A DNA stretch of 64,000 nucleotides from Amphirosellinia nigrospora. Its lineage: Eukaryota; Ascomycota; Sordariomycetes; Xylariales; Xylariaceae. The stretch lies in NCBI GenBank assembly GCA_004123355.1, contig SCHM01000003.1, positions 3,925,058 to 3,989,057 of the forward strand. Reading direction: 5' to 3'. The position numbers were made by a program, and so were the translations under genes. The notes under the pieces were generated by a model. The model saw only the letters and a program-made list of their open reading frames with translations. It had not been told where the DNA came from and made no database searches. Below, piece after piece: positions 33,266 to 44,772 of the stretch. Position 1 is the first letter of the stretch. The number at the start of each line of letters is the position of its first letter.

Positions 33266-34383
33266 GTTGGCCTTTGATCTCCGGTCCGCCCATTACCGTC
33301 ATTCGGCGACGCGGGGAGCGGTGCGGGTATAGCCAAAGTGGAGGGATACACGGTCAGCTTCGGAATGCTACTCGATGGGTTAGAGTTGCTGGTCTTTGAA
33401 GATCCATGTATGCCATTGCGCACGCACTCCGTTATCTCGGACACACACCCAGCGAATAATATGGTTACTATGTAACTTACAGCTGCAGAGCTGACTCGGC
33501 CTCGAGACGAGCACACCATGCTTGCACGCGCTTCAAGGCCCTGTCTCGCCGTTCATTGGCTCTATGGTCTTCCTATTTCTGTTTAAGCTTTGCGCAGCGT
33601 GAACGATGCGTCATGATCTAAGCATGCCACTTGTAAATCGGTCCCCTAACTAAGTACGTAATACTGGTTTATACCACGCTACCACCATTTGATACATCTT
33701 CCGCAATGCTATAGTGTTGCCATGGCACGATAGGTAGGCAGCGCTTCGTTGTCCTCCTTAATCGTCATAGCCGAGCTGTTATATTATCGAGTATGGCATC
33801 TCACTCATCGCTAGCATCAACGTACTGTAGCGGGTATATGATGGGTGAATCGCCTATTCCCATGAAGTAAGCGACAGGTCTTCCGTTTTAGGAAGTACCA
33901 TTCAGCCACTCAGAATCCGAATCATGCCCACCCATGCCGCCGCCCCGAATGCCGAGGGCTTCCGTGCAGTGAAACCCCAGAGAATTATCACCGGCCTGGC
34001 CGGCTTGGTCTGGTGTGCGTCGTGCCACAGTTACGCCCGACTTCAGGGCCCAATGCGATATCGTCGGCATGTACGATCAATTGCAGGATGAGGCCCAACG
34101 AACGCGGTTCGCTATCCCGGGTGAGGGATTTGCCAAAGGGCCGAGGGGACTGGTGCACAGCGAAAACGCGTATCTATAGGACATGAAGGAGGACTCATGT
34201 CAATGTATAAATGATATAGGTTCTTCCACATCTCAATTATCTCGAACATCATCAAGTACACACATATTCAAGCAATTTCATCATATCTCAATCCTAATAT
34301 CAACACTTTGTCTGCCACGCAACAACTTTTCCATTCATTATATCCAATCGGATATATATTAATCAACTATAACTCCCTTCATC
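33266..34383. other. Divergent promoter region DyP/GMC
   Basis: About 1.1 kb between divergently transcribed DyP peroxidase and GMC oxidoreductase genes. The GMC side contains a TATA-like box and a CA/CT-rich leader. No gene seen. Confidence 0.45.
34206..34214 (+). promoter_or_regulatory. Candidate TATA box for the GMC gene
   Basis: TATAAATGA lies 170-178 bp upstream of the GMC start codon, and is followed by an A/C/T-rich, G-poor leader typical of well-expressed fungal genes. Confidence 0.4.
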
Positions 34384-36129
34384 ATGGCACCTCTCATCAG
34401 TTCACATTATGATTTCGTCATTGTCGGTGGAGGTACTGCCGGCAACGTCGTCGCAGGTAGACTTGCAGAGAATCCGAACGTCAGTATTCTTATAGTAGAA
34501 GCCGGAGTGGCCCATCCTGAGATGGTCGATCAAATTACGACGCCATCATCGGCCATGTCTCTGCGAGGCAGCCAGTATGACTGGGCATACAAGACTACCA
34601 TTGTAAAGAGAGATGACTACGAGCGTATCGAGAAACCCAATACCCGCGGCAAGGTTCTGGGAGGCAGCTCATCGTTGAATTATTTCACTTGGATCCCTGG
34701 CTGCAAGCCAACTTTCGACAACTGGGCCGAGTTCGGCGGCGATGAATGGACTTGGGATCCCCTACTGCCTTACCTTCGCAAGTCCGCTACTTACCATGAT
34801 GATGACAGGCTATACTCCAATGGCCTACAGAAGATAGGTGTTGAAGGCCCACTACCTATTTCCCATGCCGAACTGTTAGATGAGCTTGCCCCCTTCAGAG
34901 AGCGCCTCACGAAAGCATGGCTCTCCCGGGGTCATAAACTTACAGAGAACATCTTCGACGGCGAAATGATTGGTCTCACTCACTGTGTAGACTCCATCTA
35001 TCACGGAAAGAGATCCGGGTCGTTTTTGTTTGTCAAGAACAAGCCTAATATTACGATCCTAGCTGAGGTACATTCGAAGAAGCTGATTATCAATGACGCT
35101 GATCGAACAGCCAAGGGCGTTACCGTCATCGATAAGTTCGGCAACGAACTCGACTTTTACGCCACTCGCGAGGTCATCTTATCTCAAGGCGTCTTTGAAT
35201 CTCCGAAGCTTCTCATGCTCTCTGGTATTGGACCCAAGGATCACCTCTCCCAACATGGAATCAAGACAATCATTGACTCCGCCCACGTTGGTCAGAACCT
35301 CATCGACCACCCTGCTGTCCCATTCGTCCTTCAGGTCAAAGATGGCTTCGGTATGGATAATTACTTGCTCCGACAAGGACCCGAGAATACGGCAGCTCTC
35401 GCAGCTTATAAGAACGGAGGTAAGGGGCCGGTAGGCTCAGGCCTGCTGGAACTCGTTGGCTTCCCCCGTATTGACGACTACTTCGAAAACGATCCTCTCT
35501 ATCGAGAGCGTAAAGCTGCCAACGGCGGCAAAGACCCATTCTGCCCCGAGGGGCAACCTCACTTCGAGCTTGACTTCGTCTCCATGTTCGGCAGTGCTTT
35601 CCAATGGCATTATCCAATGCCCAAGAAGGGATGCTACATCAGCGTGGTCGTCGATCTCGTCCGCCCGATTTCCCCGCCTGGCGAGGTGAAGTTGAACAGT
35701 GCAGACCCTCTCGCGCAGCCCAACATCAATCTCAATTTCTTCGCTGACGAACTAGACATTATCGGAATGCGAGAGGGAGTCCGCTTCAGCTACGATGTTC
35801 TCACTAAGGGAGAAGGTTTCAAAGATATCGTTGTATCAGAGTATCCCTGGGATATGCCCCTTGACGATGATGCCGCTATGCGTCACGCTGTCCTCGACCG
35901 ATGTCAAACTGCATTCCACCCTTGCGGCACTGCACGTCTTTCCAAGGACATCAGCCAGGGCGTTGTTGATCCTCAGCTCAAGGTCCATGGGATTAAAAAC
36001 TTACGAGTCATCGATGCCTCTGTCATACCCATCATTCCCGACTGCCGTATTCAAAACTCAGTGTACATGGTTGCCGAGAAAGGCGCAGACATGCTAAAGG
36101 CTGCTCACAAGGATCTTTACGCCGCATAG
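34384..36129 (+). CDS. GMC-family FAD oxidoreductase (intact)
   Basis: Flavin-dependent alcohol/sugar oxidase or dehydrogenase of the glucose-methanol-choline family, 581 aa, single exon, no frameshift. The FAD-binding motif is FVIVGGGTAGNVVAGRL with ILIVEAG; signature 1 is GKVLGGSSSLNYFTW; signature 2 is GVFESPKLLMLSGIGP; the active-site His is in TAFHPCGTARLS and the partner residue is Asn in DCRIQNSVYMVAEKGADML. No signal peptide, so probably intracellular. The codon third positions are rich in C, suggesting good expression. Substrate cannot be told from sequence. If it acts as an oxidase it would make H2O2, which the adjacent DyP peroxidase could use; that link is inference. Confidence 0.9.
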   Translation: MAPLISSHYDFVIVGGGTAGNVVAGRLAENPNVSILIVEAGVAHPEMVDQITTPSSAMSLRGSQYDWAYKTTIVKRDDYERIEKPNTRGKVLGGSSSLNYFTWIPGCKPTFDNWAEFGGDEWTWDPLLPYLRKSATYHDDDRLYSNGLQKIGVEGPLPISHAELLDELAPFRERLTKAWLSRGHKLTENIFDGEMIGLTHCVDSIYHGKRSGSFLFVKNKPNITILAEVHSKKLIINDADRTAKGVTVIDKFGNELDFYATREVILSQGVFESPKLLMLSGIGPKDHLSQHGIKTIIDSAHVGQNLIDHPAVPFVLQVKDGFGMDNYLLRQGPENTAALAAYKNGGKGPVGSGLLELVGFPRIDDYFENDPLYRERKAANGGKDPFCPEGQPHFELDFVSMFGSAFQWHYPMPKKGCYISVVVDLVRPISPPGEVKLNSADPLAQPNINLNFFADELDIIGMREGVRFSYDVLTKGEGFKDIVVSEYPWDMPLDDDAAMRHAVLDRCQTAFHPCGTARLSKDISQGVVDPQLKVHGIKNLRVIDASVIPIIPDCRIQNSVYMVAEKGADMLKAAHKDLYAA

Positions 36130-39100
36130 ATCATACTGCGAAAACTATAATCGCGTTTCTTGTTGTAATCTTATAATAAAGTAGATTTTAGTTGACATTT
36201 TATTTATTTCCGCCAACTGCTGACTTGTCCTTGCGTGTCTATGAACTAATAGCAATGCACATGGCCAAAGACAACTCAACCCTAAAGCAAAACATACAAG
36301 TTGAGATAAGAGACTTTCATGTATGATGAATCGGCCCAAGTAGTTATAAAAGTAGCCAGCGAACGAGCGGGCCCTAGAACTAGGATATTGTCAGAATCCC
36401 TTACCTAATCTCACCCTAAGCATCCGCCGCATTACTTCGACAGCAAGTCCTAGAGACTATAAAGCTATGTTAACAGACTTGTGTGTATAATAGATCGCGT
36501 CTACATAAATGTAAACCTACTTGCTATCCAATTATAGTTTACCGGCCGGGGTTACCACCGGTTATATGCTTAATAGAGCAAGTTATTATGCTGTTTTGCC
36601 TCAGTTACTTCTTTAACTGAGATCATAATTGATATCTCGCGGGCTTTCGGCCTCCTTCCCGCTGCTGCAAGGGATCCAAGATACCCCACTGGCCTTCTGT
36701 GCAACTGCCAGAACTAGCCTCGTTGTACAAGAAACCCTTAAGTTACAGCTGAGGAGAAACAAGACAACCGCCGCTGATATGTTTACGAAGTCTTATGACG
36801 ATGGGAATTACATTTTATTCGTCATCCGATGTTTGTGTCAGAAACATGTGGACCGAAAGGTCACACAAGAAAGGAGCAGTTCATATGTATGTGAGGATGT
36901 TAAACCCCCCTGAATGCCAATGGCAAGCAAACACTTCCGTGTTTATATTGCATTGAAGCAAAGTTGCCACTTCCCTACCTGTTTATTCTAGTAAAAGCCT
37001 TTCGACACCAGTTTTACGCCGGAGTACTGTACTTCTTTTTAAGAATCCAATGCTTAGTTGAGTTGGAAATAACAAGGACTACTACTAACACAACACTCTG
37101 TGCAGTGCTTTTCCATGCGACTTGACCTGAGTTCCACCCGATCAAGGAGAATCCACATAATGACTCACCTATATAGTGTGTTAATTACCTAGAAAACTTA
37201 GTTATCCGCTCCTTTATATGGAACTTTACGTGGTCCAAACACATTCCAGACTCCACTTATAACCTCCGCGCCACTACTTCCTCTAAGCTGACCGCAAGAT
37301 ACTACCAATTTTGTCCAACTGCAACTTCTCCTAAGGAATATTGTATGTTCCTCATGTTCCTCATGGTATTATGCTCAAAGGCTCGGAATAGGGTTCATAT
37401 TCAGCCCCTAATTCTCTTTGAGCCCCAGACTTCTTGATTTCCTTTTGATATAACCTTGCCTCCTACCCACCATACTTTTCATACTTTTGGCCTGCAAACT
37501 AACCATTCTTTCAGCTAAAGTCTGATTGTGCCTATTTACAGTCACTTGCGTCCCTGTAGTCACTGCCGACTAATGTCCCTTTATTTTCAGCTTTGGGTAT
37601 CATTCTAGGGCTTTAGCCAGCTCTGACCATACTAATATGCCAACTACAACATCAAATCTATGGAACTAGCATGAATGGAGAGTTCAAAGGCTCCCCATAA
37701 TTAACTAGTGGCAATCCAGACAACTAGAATGTCATTGTCTAAAACACAATCCCGTGTCCAACAGTGTAAGCAAGCATGATCAAGCAGCTTTAGGGTAGTA
37801 ATATATCATTATAGTAACATAGAAAATGGTGATAAAAGTGTCTTGAAGCTAGCTTACCAGCGCCGCCAGTCTACCAGTACATCACAAGACCGCGAGCGGT
37901 ATTTGCGAATCCCCAGATACATTCATGGATTTTAGTTGACGGGTTTCTAATGGAACCCTAGAGCCGATGTTTTCTCGGAGCTGCAATTCCGACGGAGAGT
38001 TACACGGGCCGCCCCCAGTTTTATCATATATTCAGCTATGTCATTGCCGCAGTTGGTTATAACATGATTCGTCTACGAGAACCATAACGCCGAAGGATGT
38101 GGTGTTAATCCCTATAATGTCCGACGGCGTTAACTGATAGGTTTGAGACCCGCGTTCTGGCAGGTTTAGTGCAAGTAGATAACAGAGCAATCCGCATTGA
38201 ATCTATTATATTCTGTACATGGGATCAAATTCATCATATTCGTCCATTTGTGCTATTAATAGAGAAGGATAACGCCCTCTATTACCCCTAACTTATATTC
38301 ATTAATGAACATTCTATATGTTTGTCAGTAAATATATATCACTTGCTTGTTTAGCTTTTATTTCCTCGATATGATTAGTTAACACGCCGTCTGTTACTGG
38401 TGTGTGTTAGCGTAAGTGGAAGATACCTATACTAAGTGGAGACCCTGCCATAGCGTGGAGTGAAGTAGCCATATAACAGTTTAGTTCCTAGTTTAGTCAT
38501 TGACAGGCGAAGATCATAGTAGTATACAGGACTTTTTATAATCCCATCTACATACAGCTATTTCAAGGAGTATTGAGCGGATAGATAAAAAATCTTCAGT
38601 CACTCCCTTTTACAACATGTTTTCTTGCAGGTTAGCAAATAACAGGGCTTGTCTCGGACTTAGACTGTCAGTCAATATGACATTAGCCGACAACGGAGCC
38701 GCAGCGGGTAGCAAAGCCTGTGAGGCGTTGTGGGACCAACATTCGTAGCCTCTAGTTTCCCTTTTAGGCAATTGGAGCTAATGATTGGGTGGTGTGATGA
38801 AAACACGGGGCCACACAATAGTCTTCATTTGCCTCAGCAATTATTCGGTAAAATCAATCATCAAACTGTACATCATAGAGCCGCAAACAAGATGAATATC
38901 ATATGTATGTCCATCCACTTGAAATGTAGATGATGACCTAAAGGGGAATGTGGAGCACACTACTCGTGTAGAACAGTCTCTTCTCTGACAACTTATGCAC
39001 AGGTGCGCTGCTGTGAACCCTAAGCCCGCCAATATCCGCTAAGTCCGCATCAGGATTCCAGATATGAAACTGTGTCCAACGTCATGAAGTGTGAAAGAAG

Positions 39101-39303
39101 GCCGAGGTATGCTACGTTAATGTTAATAAAAAAAATCAAGATAGAATATTAAAACAGGCAACCTGCCTGGACCTGTGAAGAAGAGAATGTGCATATCTGC
39201 AAACCAACAGAAAGACACCTTAGCCCTGTCACGTCACCTTCAGTCCAGGTAGTTTATCAAGATAACTTTATATCTATTAGTTTACCTTTCACCTTGATTC
39301 AAC
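36130..39303. other. Gene-free AT-rich stretch
   Basis: About 3.2 kb without a supportable gene. Mostly AT-rich unique-looking sequence. A short frame near 36629-36913 contains ADMFTK, reminiscent of the end of Copia polyproteins, but nothing around it supports this. Confidence 0.35.
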
Positions 39304-40574
39304 ATGTCAACTAATACGCTACCACGAACGCATAAGGCACTATTCCAGGAAGTTTACGCCGAACCTCTCGTAGTCAAAACGGTGCCAACGCCCCAACCGA
39401 CCCCAGGCGCCGCCATCATTAAAGTCCTCTATGCTCCCATCATCTCTTACATGCGCGAAGTCTACAATGGCAACCGCAAGTATCCGTACCCTACGCCACT
39501 TGTCATTGGTACTAGCGTCATCGGTCGCGTTGCCGCTACAGGACCTGACGCTACTCTGTTGAAAGAAGGCGACCTGGTCTACTTTGATTGCACTATCCGC
39601 GGGCGTGACGACAGCAGCGCCATAATCCTGAGTGGTTTGTCTTTGGGGTCTGAGAAGGGTGGCAAGGTCCTGAGTGCGTAGTTTCCGGCATTCTTTTCTT
39701 CCTGCGTTAGCACCTTTCAGAGCACGATGTTTCCTTTCGAGACGTGATGATATTTCGAAGCTTCTGAAACCCTTACAATTCGCACTATAAACAGCAAAAA
39801 CTAACTCAGAGCGTTGTAGTGGAAGGCGAGTGGCGCGACTCCACCTATTCTGAGTTCGCCAAAGTCCCTTTGGAGAACCTGTTCCGACTAGATGAGAAGA
39901 GACTCTGCGGTTCGTCCGCGGATGGCGGATTGGGCTATGCGCCAGAGCAATTGTGTTGGATTCTGCAGGCTATGGTGCCGTATGGCGGGCTAAGAAGCAT
40001 TGGATTGCAGCCAGGAGAGACGATAGTCATCGCTCCGGCTACTGGAGCCTTTGGTTCTGCCGCCGTAGTGGTTGCTCTCGGCATGGGTGCTAGAGTTATT
40101 GCAATGGGTCGCAATTCCGAGGAACTGGCAAGGATAAAGGCGCTCGGTCCGAGGGTCGAGACAGTTCGAATCACTGGTGACGGCGAGATGGAGTTGGCGA
40201 GCCTAAAGAAGTTCGGAAGGATCGATGCATTTTTCGATATATCTCCCCCGCAGGCACAAAACTCGACGCATTTCAAGGCCGCAATCTTGAGCCTGAGACA
40301 TGCAGGACGTATTTGTCTGATGGGGGGGCTTAAAGATGACTTGCCTATCCCCCATCTCTTCATCATGAGACATGATATTACTTTAAAGGGAAAATGGATG
40401 TACTCGTCGGAAGACGTACACGCCTTCCTAGGTTTGATGACATCTGGTGTGCTGGATGTCCGTAAAATTGTCCAGATCGTGGGTACTTTCAAATTGGAGG
40501 AGTGGAAGAAAGCTCTCGATGTAGCTGCAGAGGATGGAGGAAAGTTAGGACAGCTGGTTTTATTCACTCCATAG
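39304..40574 (+). CDS. Zinc-independent medium-chain dehydrogenase/reductase (intact)
   Basis: NADPH-dependent medium-chain reductase (ADH_N plus Rossmann domain), 374 aa. Exon 1 is 39304-39673 and exon 2 is 39820-40574. The only intron (39674-39819) is an introner-like copy; using its ends gives KVLMEGEWRDSTYSEFAKV with no frame change, whereas the nearer AG at 39808-39809 would not. The N-domain has PLVIGTSVIGRVAATG and GDLVYFDCTIRGRDD; catalytic zinc ligands are absent. The nucleotide-binding loop is ATGAFGSAAVVVALGMGARV. C-terminus HDITLKGKWMYSSEDV. Similar fungal proteins are often found beside metabolite genes or as stand-alone detoxification enzymes. Confidence 0.88.
39674..39819 (+). 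mobile_element. Introner-like element, copy in medium-chain dehydrogenase intron
   Basis: A 146-bp intron (GTGCGT to TTGTAG), same length as and about 83% identical to GH5 intron 1 over its full length, with no gaps. A near-perfect palindrome TTTCGAAGCTTCTGAAA sits at 39753-39769. Most differences between the two copies are C/T or G/A changes. Confidence 0.88.
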
Positions 40575-43147
40575 ATCAGGCTTACTTTTAGGACCATTGA
40601 AATTAAAGACAGTAATAGATGTGCAACAAATTACGGGACATTCCTGCCAATGGAAAATATATAACTACATATCCTCTTGTTGGCGTGACGGAACTCAAAT
40701 TCTTACTTTTAGTCGCCAACGGCGCAACGACGGCTTGTGTCCAAGGGCTTTAAATAGATAGTAATCATCTATGGATCCAAAGGTGCCGTGAAGATATAAT
40801 TTCAAGCAGGAGGAATTTATGCCTTTTATAATACAATCAGCCTAGTATCTACCTTAAAGCCTCGCGGACCTCCAAACGGTTACCGATCTAACCCATCTCA
40901 GTGGTCGGTATCGGCCTTTGGCGAAGGTCTGGGACTCATGAGATTCGTACGACTTCGCCAACCTCTATTCAATCAGTAGACGAGATCCGTGTGACATATC
41001 GACCTATCGCTCGAAACATCATCCCTTTTCATCATGAACTACCAAGAAGTCTATGTTTCTGAATGGCGGTATGCAATTAGAGACTATCTAACTATCTGAT
41101 GATATGCAGTGAATTTCTCTGCCTACTTTTGTGTGCCTGTGCCTCGTGAAATTAACTATTCTCAAAACTGAAGACTTTGAGCTATGAGAGTCGTGTCGTT
41201 GGTGTCACACGGACAAGCCACACCTTCTCGCGGGCTGAGATATGAGCATAATAGCATTGGTCAAAATAGCTTTCTGTAATACAAGGCCCCTCTCCTCTCG
41301 ATAGCTTATGCTCTTGGAGGCCTACGAGGGGGAGGCTCCTAGAATTCCTCTATAAATTGAGGGCAAGGGCAAGTTTACGTTGAACTCAGAGATACCTAGG
41401 AAACCAGGGACCTTATAGACTCCAAAGATCCAAGCACTTGAGCACAAGCCTGCATCACACCGTGCGTGCATTAATCATAATTCTCTACCTACGGCCAGAA
41501 TTCCTCTCAAAAGCGATTTCCAACGTCGAGGTCTTCCAGCGTCAACTGGGTTCCAGCAGCTACCCGCATTACGTGCAGTAATACGCGCCAAACCCACGAT
41601 GATTCTTTATTGATACCATTATATGCGATAAACATAGTTAAAACAAGCCAATTACTTGATGCTAAATGTTGGATCAAGTACCGAAAATAACACACAGGAT
41701 GTACTTGGAAGCAAGTAATGCTCCTTAGCCCGTTCCCGGGAGCCAACTTTTAACGTTTACAATCAAATATACAGTCGCGGACTTTGTGTATTCTCCCAAA
41801 AATTAAACCAAGGAGTAACGCAATCCCAACTAATAGTAGCGATATATACTCACTTTACACTTTCAACTATCACATACGACCATAGGATCTGGAAAACGCG
41901 GGGTCCCGTCCGCTCCCCCATAGCTAAGCCAGATACCGCCAGATTAGTAGTTGGGTCGGTGACGACCAGCGAATCCCTGGTGTTGTATGTTTTGCAATTT
42001 TTGCCAATCACTGACTCGCCTTATCTTAGTAGATCTACTAGAGAAGGAGCATAATGTGCTTATCAGTAGAAACTGCCACTCGGATAAAATGTCAGGCATC
42101 TGCCCATATAATAAATAGGACCGTCCGCTGAATGGGGTTAAATGAAGCAACTCGATATTTCTTAAGACCCATAGTGCCTTAGATGCTGAATAGTGCCTGT
42201 CATTATAGTATTGAAAATAGTATAGGCTCTCCAAGGTAATCAATCCTCTTGTTGGTCATTATACTAATTGAATTCAACACCGCCGCATTGCTGATAAATA
42301 GCCAGCAACGCTACCAAGGCCCTTCACCTATTTAATACAAGGGAGAGCAATACTGTAATAACGTACGAGAACGTAAAGCCCCTAGGTGATAAGATCCAAC
42401 CGCGACTCAAAAGCTTCCTACGAAAAGATTACTAGCGACAAGGATCACGTTGGAGCTTTTGGTTTTGGCCACGATTCCCTCCCCTTTTCCCGTAAAAAGC
42501 GAGGAAAGAAAGAAAAAACTAAAGTCTGCTATACACAAAGAATGCTGTCCCTATAATAAGCTCACCATACGGCTCCTAGATAGCCAGTGTCTAATGCACC
42601 GGTTTCGTTCCTACACCAAGTATCACGCTTTGAGTAAAAATTTATGTTTGAGTTAAAACATGATTCGAAACGAACAATTTTTAAGACCTTAGATGGGAGT
42701 AGTGGCTATACCTGCGGGAAGACGTTACGAAGACGGCAACAAGCATGCATATAAACGACTGCGCAAGTGTCGAAAACGGACGATAGTGCTGTCGCAAAGG
42801 TTGCGATTTTTTTAGTACCCTTTCGTATTATTTCTATGTTCCAGACAGCGATTAAATGACCAATTTGGAAAACGGAAAATATTGCGCCAAAAGCGATAGA
42901 GAACCAAGCATCGACACCATGCAATGGGGTTTACTGCTACATGAAAATGTCACAAGTCTATACATATACACAATTTTCGAGTTGTTCATTCCGGTCGTTA
43001 TACCCTACCTACTGGTCGGTATTATAGTGGGTGTATAACCTCATCTGCAAATCTGCAGAGCTGTCATACTGTCCACGTCTCAATTTCTTGTTGGAGACGT
43101 CTTGTGGGAATTGGAAACTGACGGTCGACACTATTACTCCAACTGAC
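40575..43147. other. Gene-free stretch containing a second LTR copy
   Basis: About 2.6 kb with no supportable gene apart from the LTR copy at 41203-41459. AT-rich; short frames have no coding character. Confidence 0.4.
41203..41459 (+). mobile_element. LTR copy 2 (shorter, diverged)
   Basis: Begins TGTCACACGGACAAGCCACA and ends GCATCACA, with the same landmarks in the same order as 18206-18530: GGGCTGAGA, ATAGC, CCTAG/AATTC, TCTATAAATTGAGGGCA, GAGCACA. It is about 70 bp shorter, lacking the repeated TCCTGGAAGG part. No clear target-site duplication flanks it. Same orientation as copy 1. Confidence 0.65.
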
Positions 43148-44772
43148 TTAAATAATAGCAGCCGGTCTGATAATCGAGCCGGTCATTAAGACTGTCAAAT
43201 CACATGATGAAGCTACGCTCAGCATGTCCACCGCTCTCGGCCCCGCCCGCACCTTCGGCTCCTCCGGCACTCCCGAACGCCTCTGGGGTGTAGGGAAGTA
43301 GAAAGCGGCAACGGCGATCGCGATATATGTGATGATACAAAGGAAGCCCTCAAGATAATCGGACTTCTGGTCGCGGAGGTAGTTGCCGACGGTGATGATG
43401 GCGAGGATGAGGATAGCGATCTCGAATATCTCAAAGTCTAGATCGAGCGGGAGGTTGGCGCCCCAGGCGACAATAATTACGAGCGGGGCGTTAAGCATAG
43501 CAGTCTGAATCGTGGAGCCAATACAGTGCGACAGGGCGAAGTTGATCTGGTTATCCCACGCTTCGTCTACCGCTGTGAGGTGTTCGGCGGCCTTTTCGAC
43601 GAGCGGGACGAGGATTAGACCCATGAATGGGTCGGATAGTCCACTTGCCTCGACCACGGGTTCGATCTCGCGGACGAGCGCGAGCGCGATGAGGGTCACG
43701 AGGGCGACGGAAATAGCGAGCGATACGATTGCCTCGGTGAGAGTGAGTTTCGCCTTGGCGCGGTCCTTGTGTTTATCCGCATCCCGGTGCTCGTCGTGCT
43801 CGAATATCGCGTCGTAGATGCCGTGGTGCGTTCGCATTTGAAACCAAAGGAAGACGGCGTATGAGATCAGCAGCAGCACGGCGACAACTCGCGATAACTG
43901 GGTTGTTCTGGCTTCGAGCTCCATCACCGAAAGGCCGTAATCCACTGGGATGCTTTTCCGGAAGATGGTTGGAATCGCAAGGCCGAGTCCACTACAAATT
44001 GTCAGTTACACTTCGTACGACAGAAAATAAGAGGGGAAGAGGGGTTGGGTTCATACGCCATGAGGAGCAGGCCAGTGCCGACTTCACTGATTGCGGCATC
44101 AAAAGTCGCTGTCTCACGGCGGAGGCCTGCCGTAAAGAAACATAGACCCAAGCACAAAAGCATGGTAGCTAGTATAGAACCTAGGATGGCAGCTCGGATA
44201 ATGTAGAACCTGTTTTCGGTTTGCGTGCTGAGCAGGAGGACAAGAAAGAGAATGATTTCGACAATAGAGCCAATGCTGCAAGGCTATCAGTATCCTACAC
44301 ACGAATCCATGCGAACGAATAGGTAGCAGTCGTATACGCACGTTGTCTCAGTCAACACACCGAGCATGTGTGGCATCTTCCTGGCGAGTTCGGCGCCGGC
44401 AAACCCAATTAGATTGGCACATGGGACCATGGCGATGTAGGCGAGACTGAACCGGAGCGTAGGCGGGCCGGTATTTGTATAATAGACGGCGAGAGCGGCA
44501 GGGACAAAGGGCCATAGGACGTTGACAGCCCGCGATAGACTGCTCGACGACTGCCATATAATCATGAAGAACTGTATGGGATGAAGACCTCGACGACCAC
44601 TCTCTCCAGCCGACTTGATACGAAATAAACCCTGCCGCTGTCCATCGCCCGCTTCATCATCGTCCAAAACAACGTCCTGGCGCGAATGCGGAAGTGCAGG
44701 ATCACGCGAGCTGTGGAGGGACGTTGCATGCTTCTCCTGGGCAGCGTCGCCACCGCTTCCCGGCAATGCCAT
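43148..44772 (-). CDS. Vacuolar-type Ca2+/H+ exchanger (CaCA/CAX family, intact)
   Basis: Membrane antiporter expected to move Ca2+ into the vacuole against H+, 497 aa. Exons on the minus strand: 44772-44342, 44275-44057, 43991-43148; all phases agree and no frameshift is needed. The start MALPGSGGDAAQEK opens a hydrophilic tail, then ~10 membrane segments. The two CAX alpha repeats are visible: GVLTETTIGSIVEIILFLV in the first half and DPFMGLILVPLVEKAAEHL with NFALSHCIGSTIQ in the second half; a charged His/Asp-rich loop (EHDEHRDADKHKDRAK) lies between. Closest in role to Vcx1. The C-terminus after AAFYFPTPQRRS is extended and variable. Confidence 0.88.

Noticed and set aside
36629-36913. 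Copia polyprotein remnant (ADMFTK-like string)
   Set aside because: Only about six residues resemble Copia; flanking residues and neighbouring DNA show no reverse transcriptase, RNase H or LTR.
39674-39809. Acceptor at 39808-39809 for the medium-chain dehydrogenase intron
   Set aside because: It leaves exon 2 out of frame; the acceptor at 39818-39819 is in frame, matches the homologous intron end and restores the family sequence.
15358-41459. Secondary-metabolite gene cluster
   Set aside because: Tailoring-type enzymes and one regulator are present, but no polyketide synthase, peptide synthetase, terpene cyclase or transporter is found, and spacing is wide.
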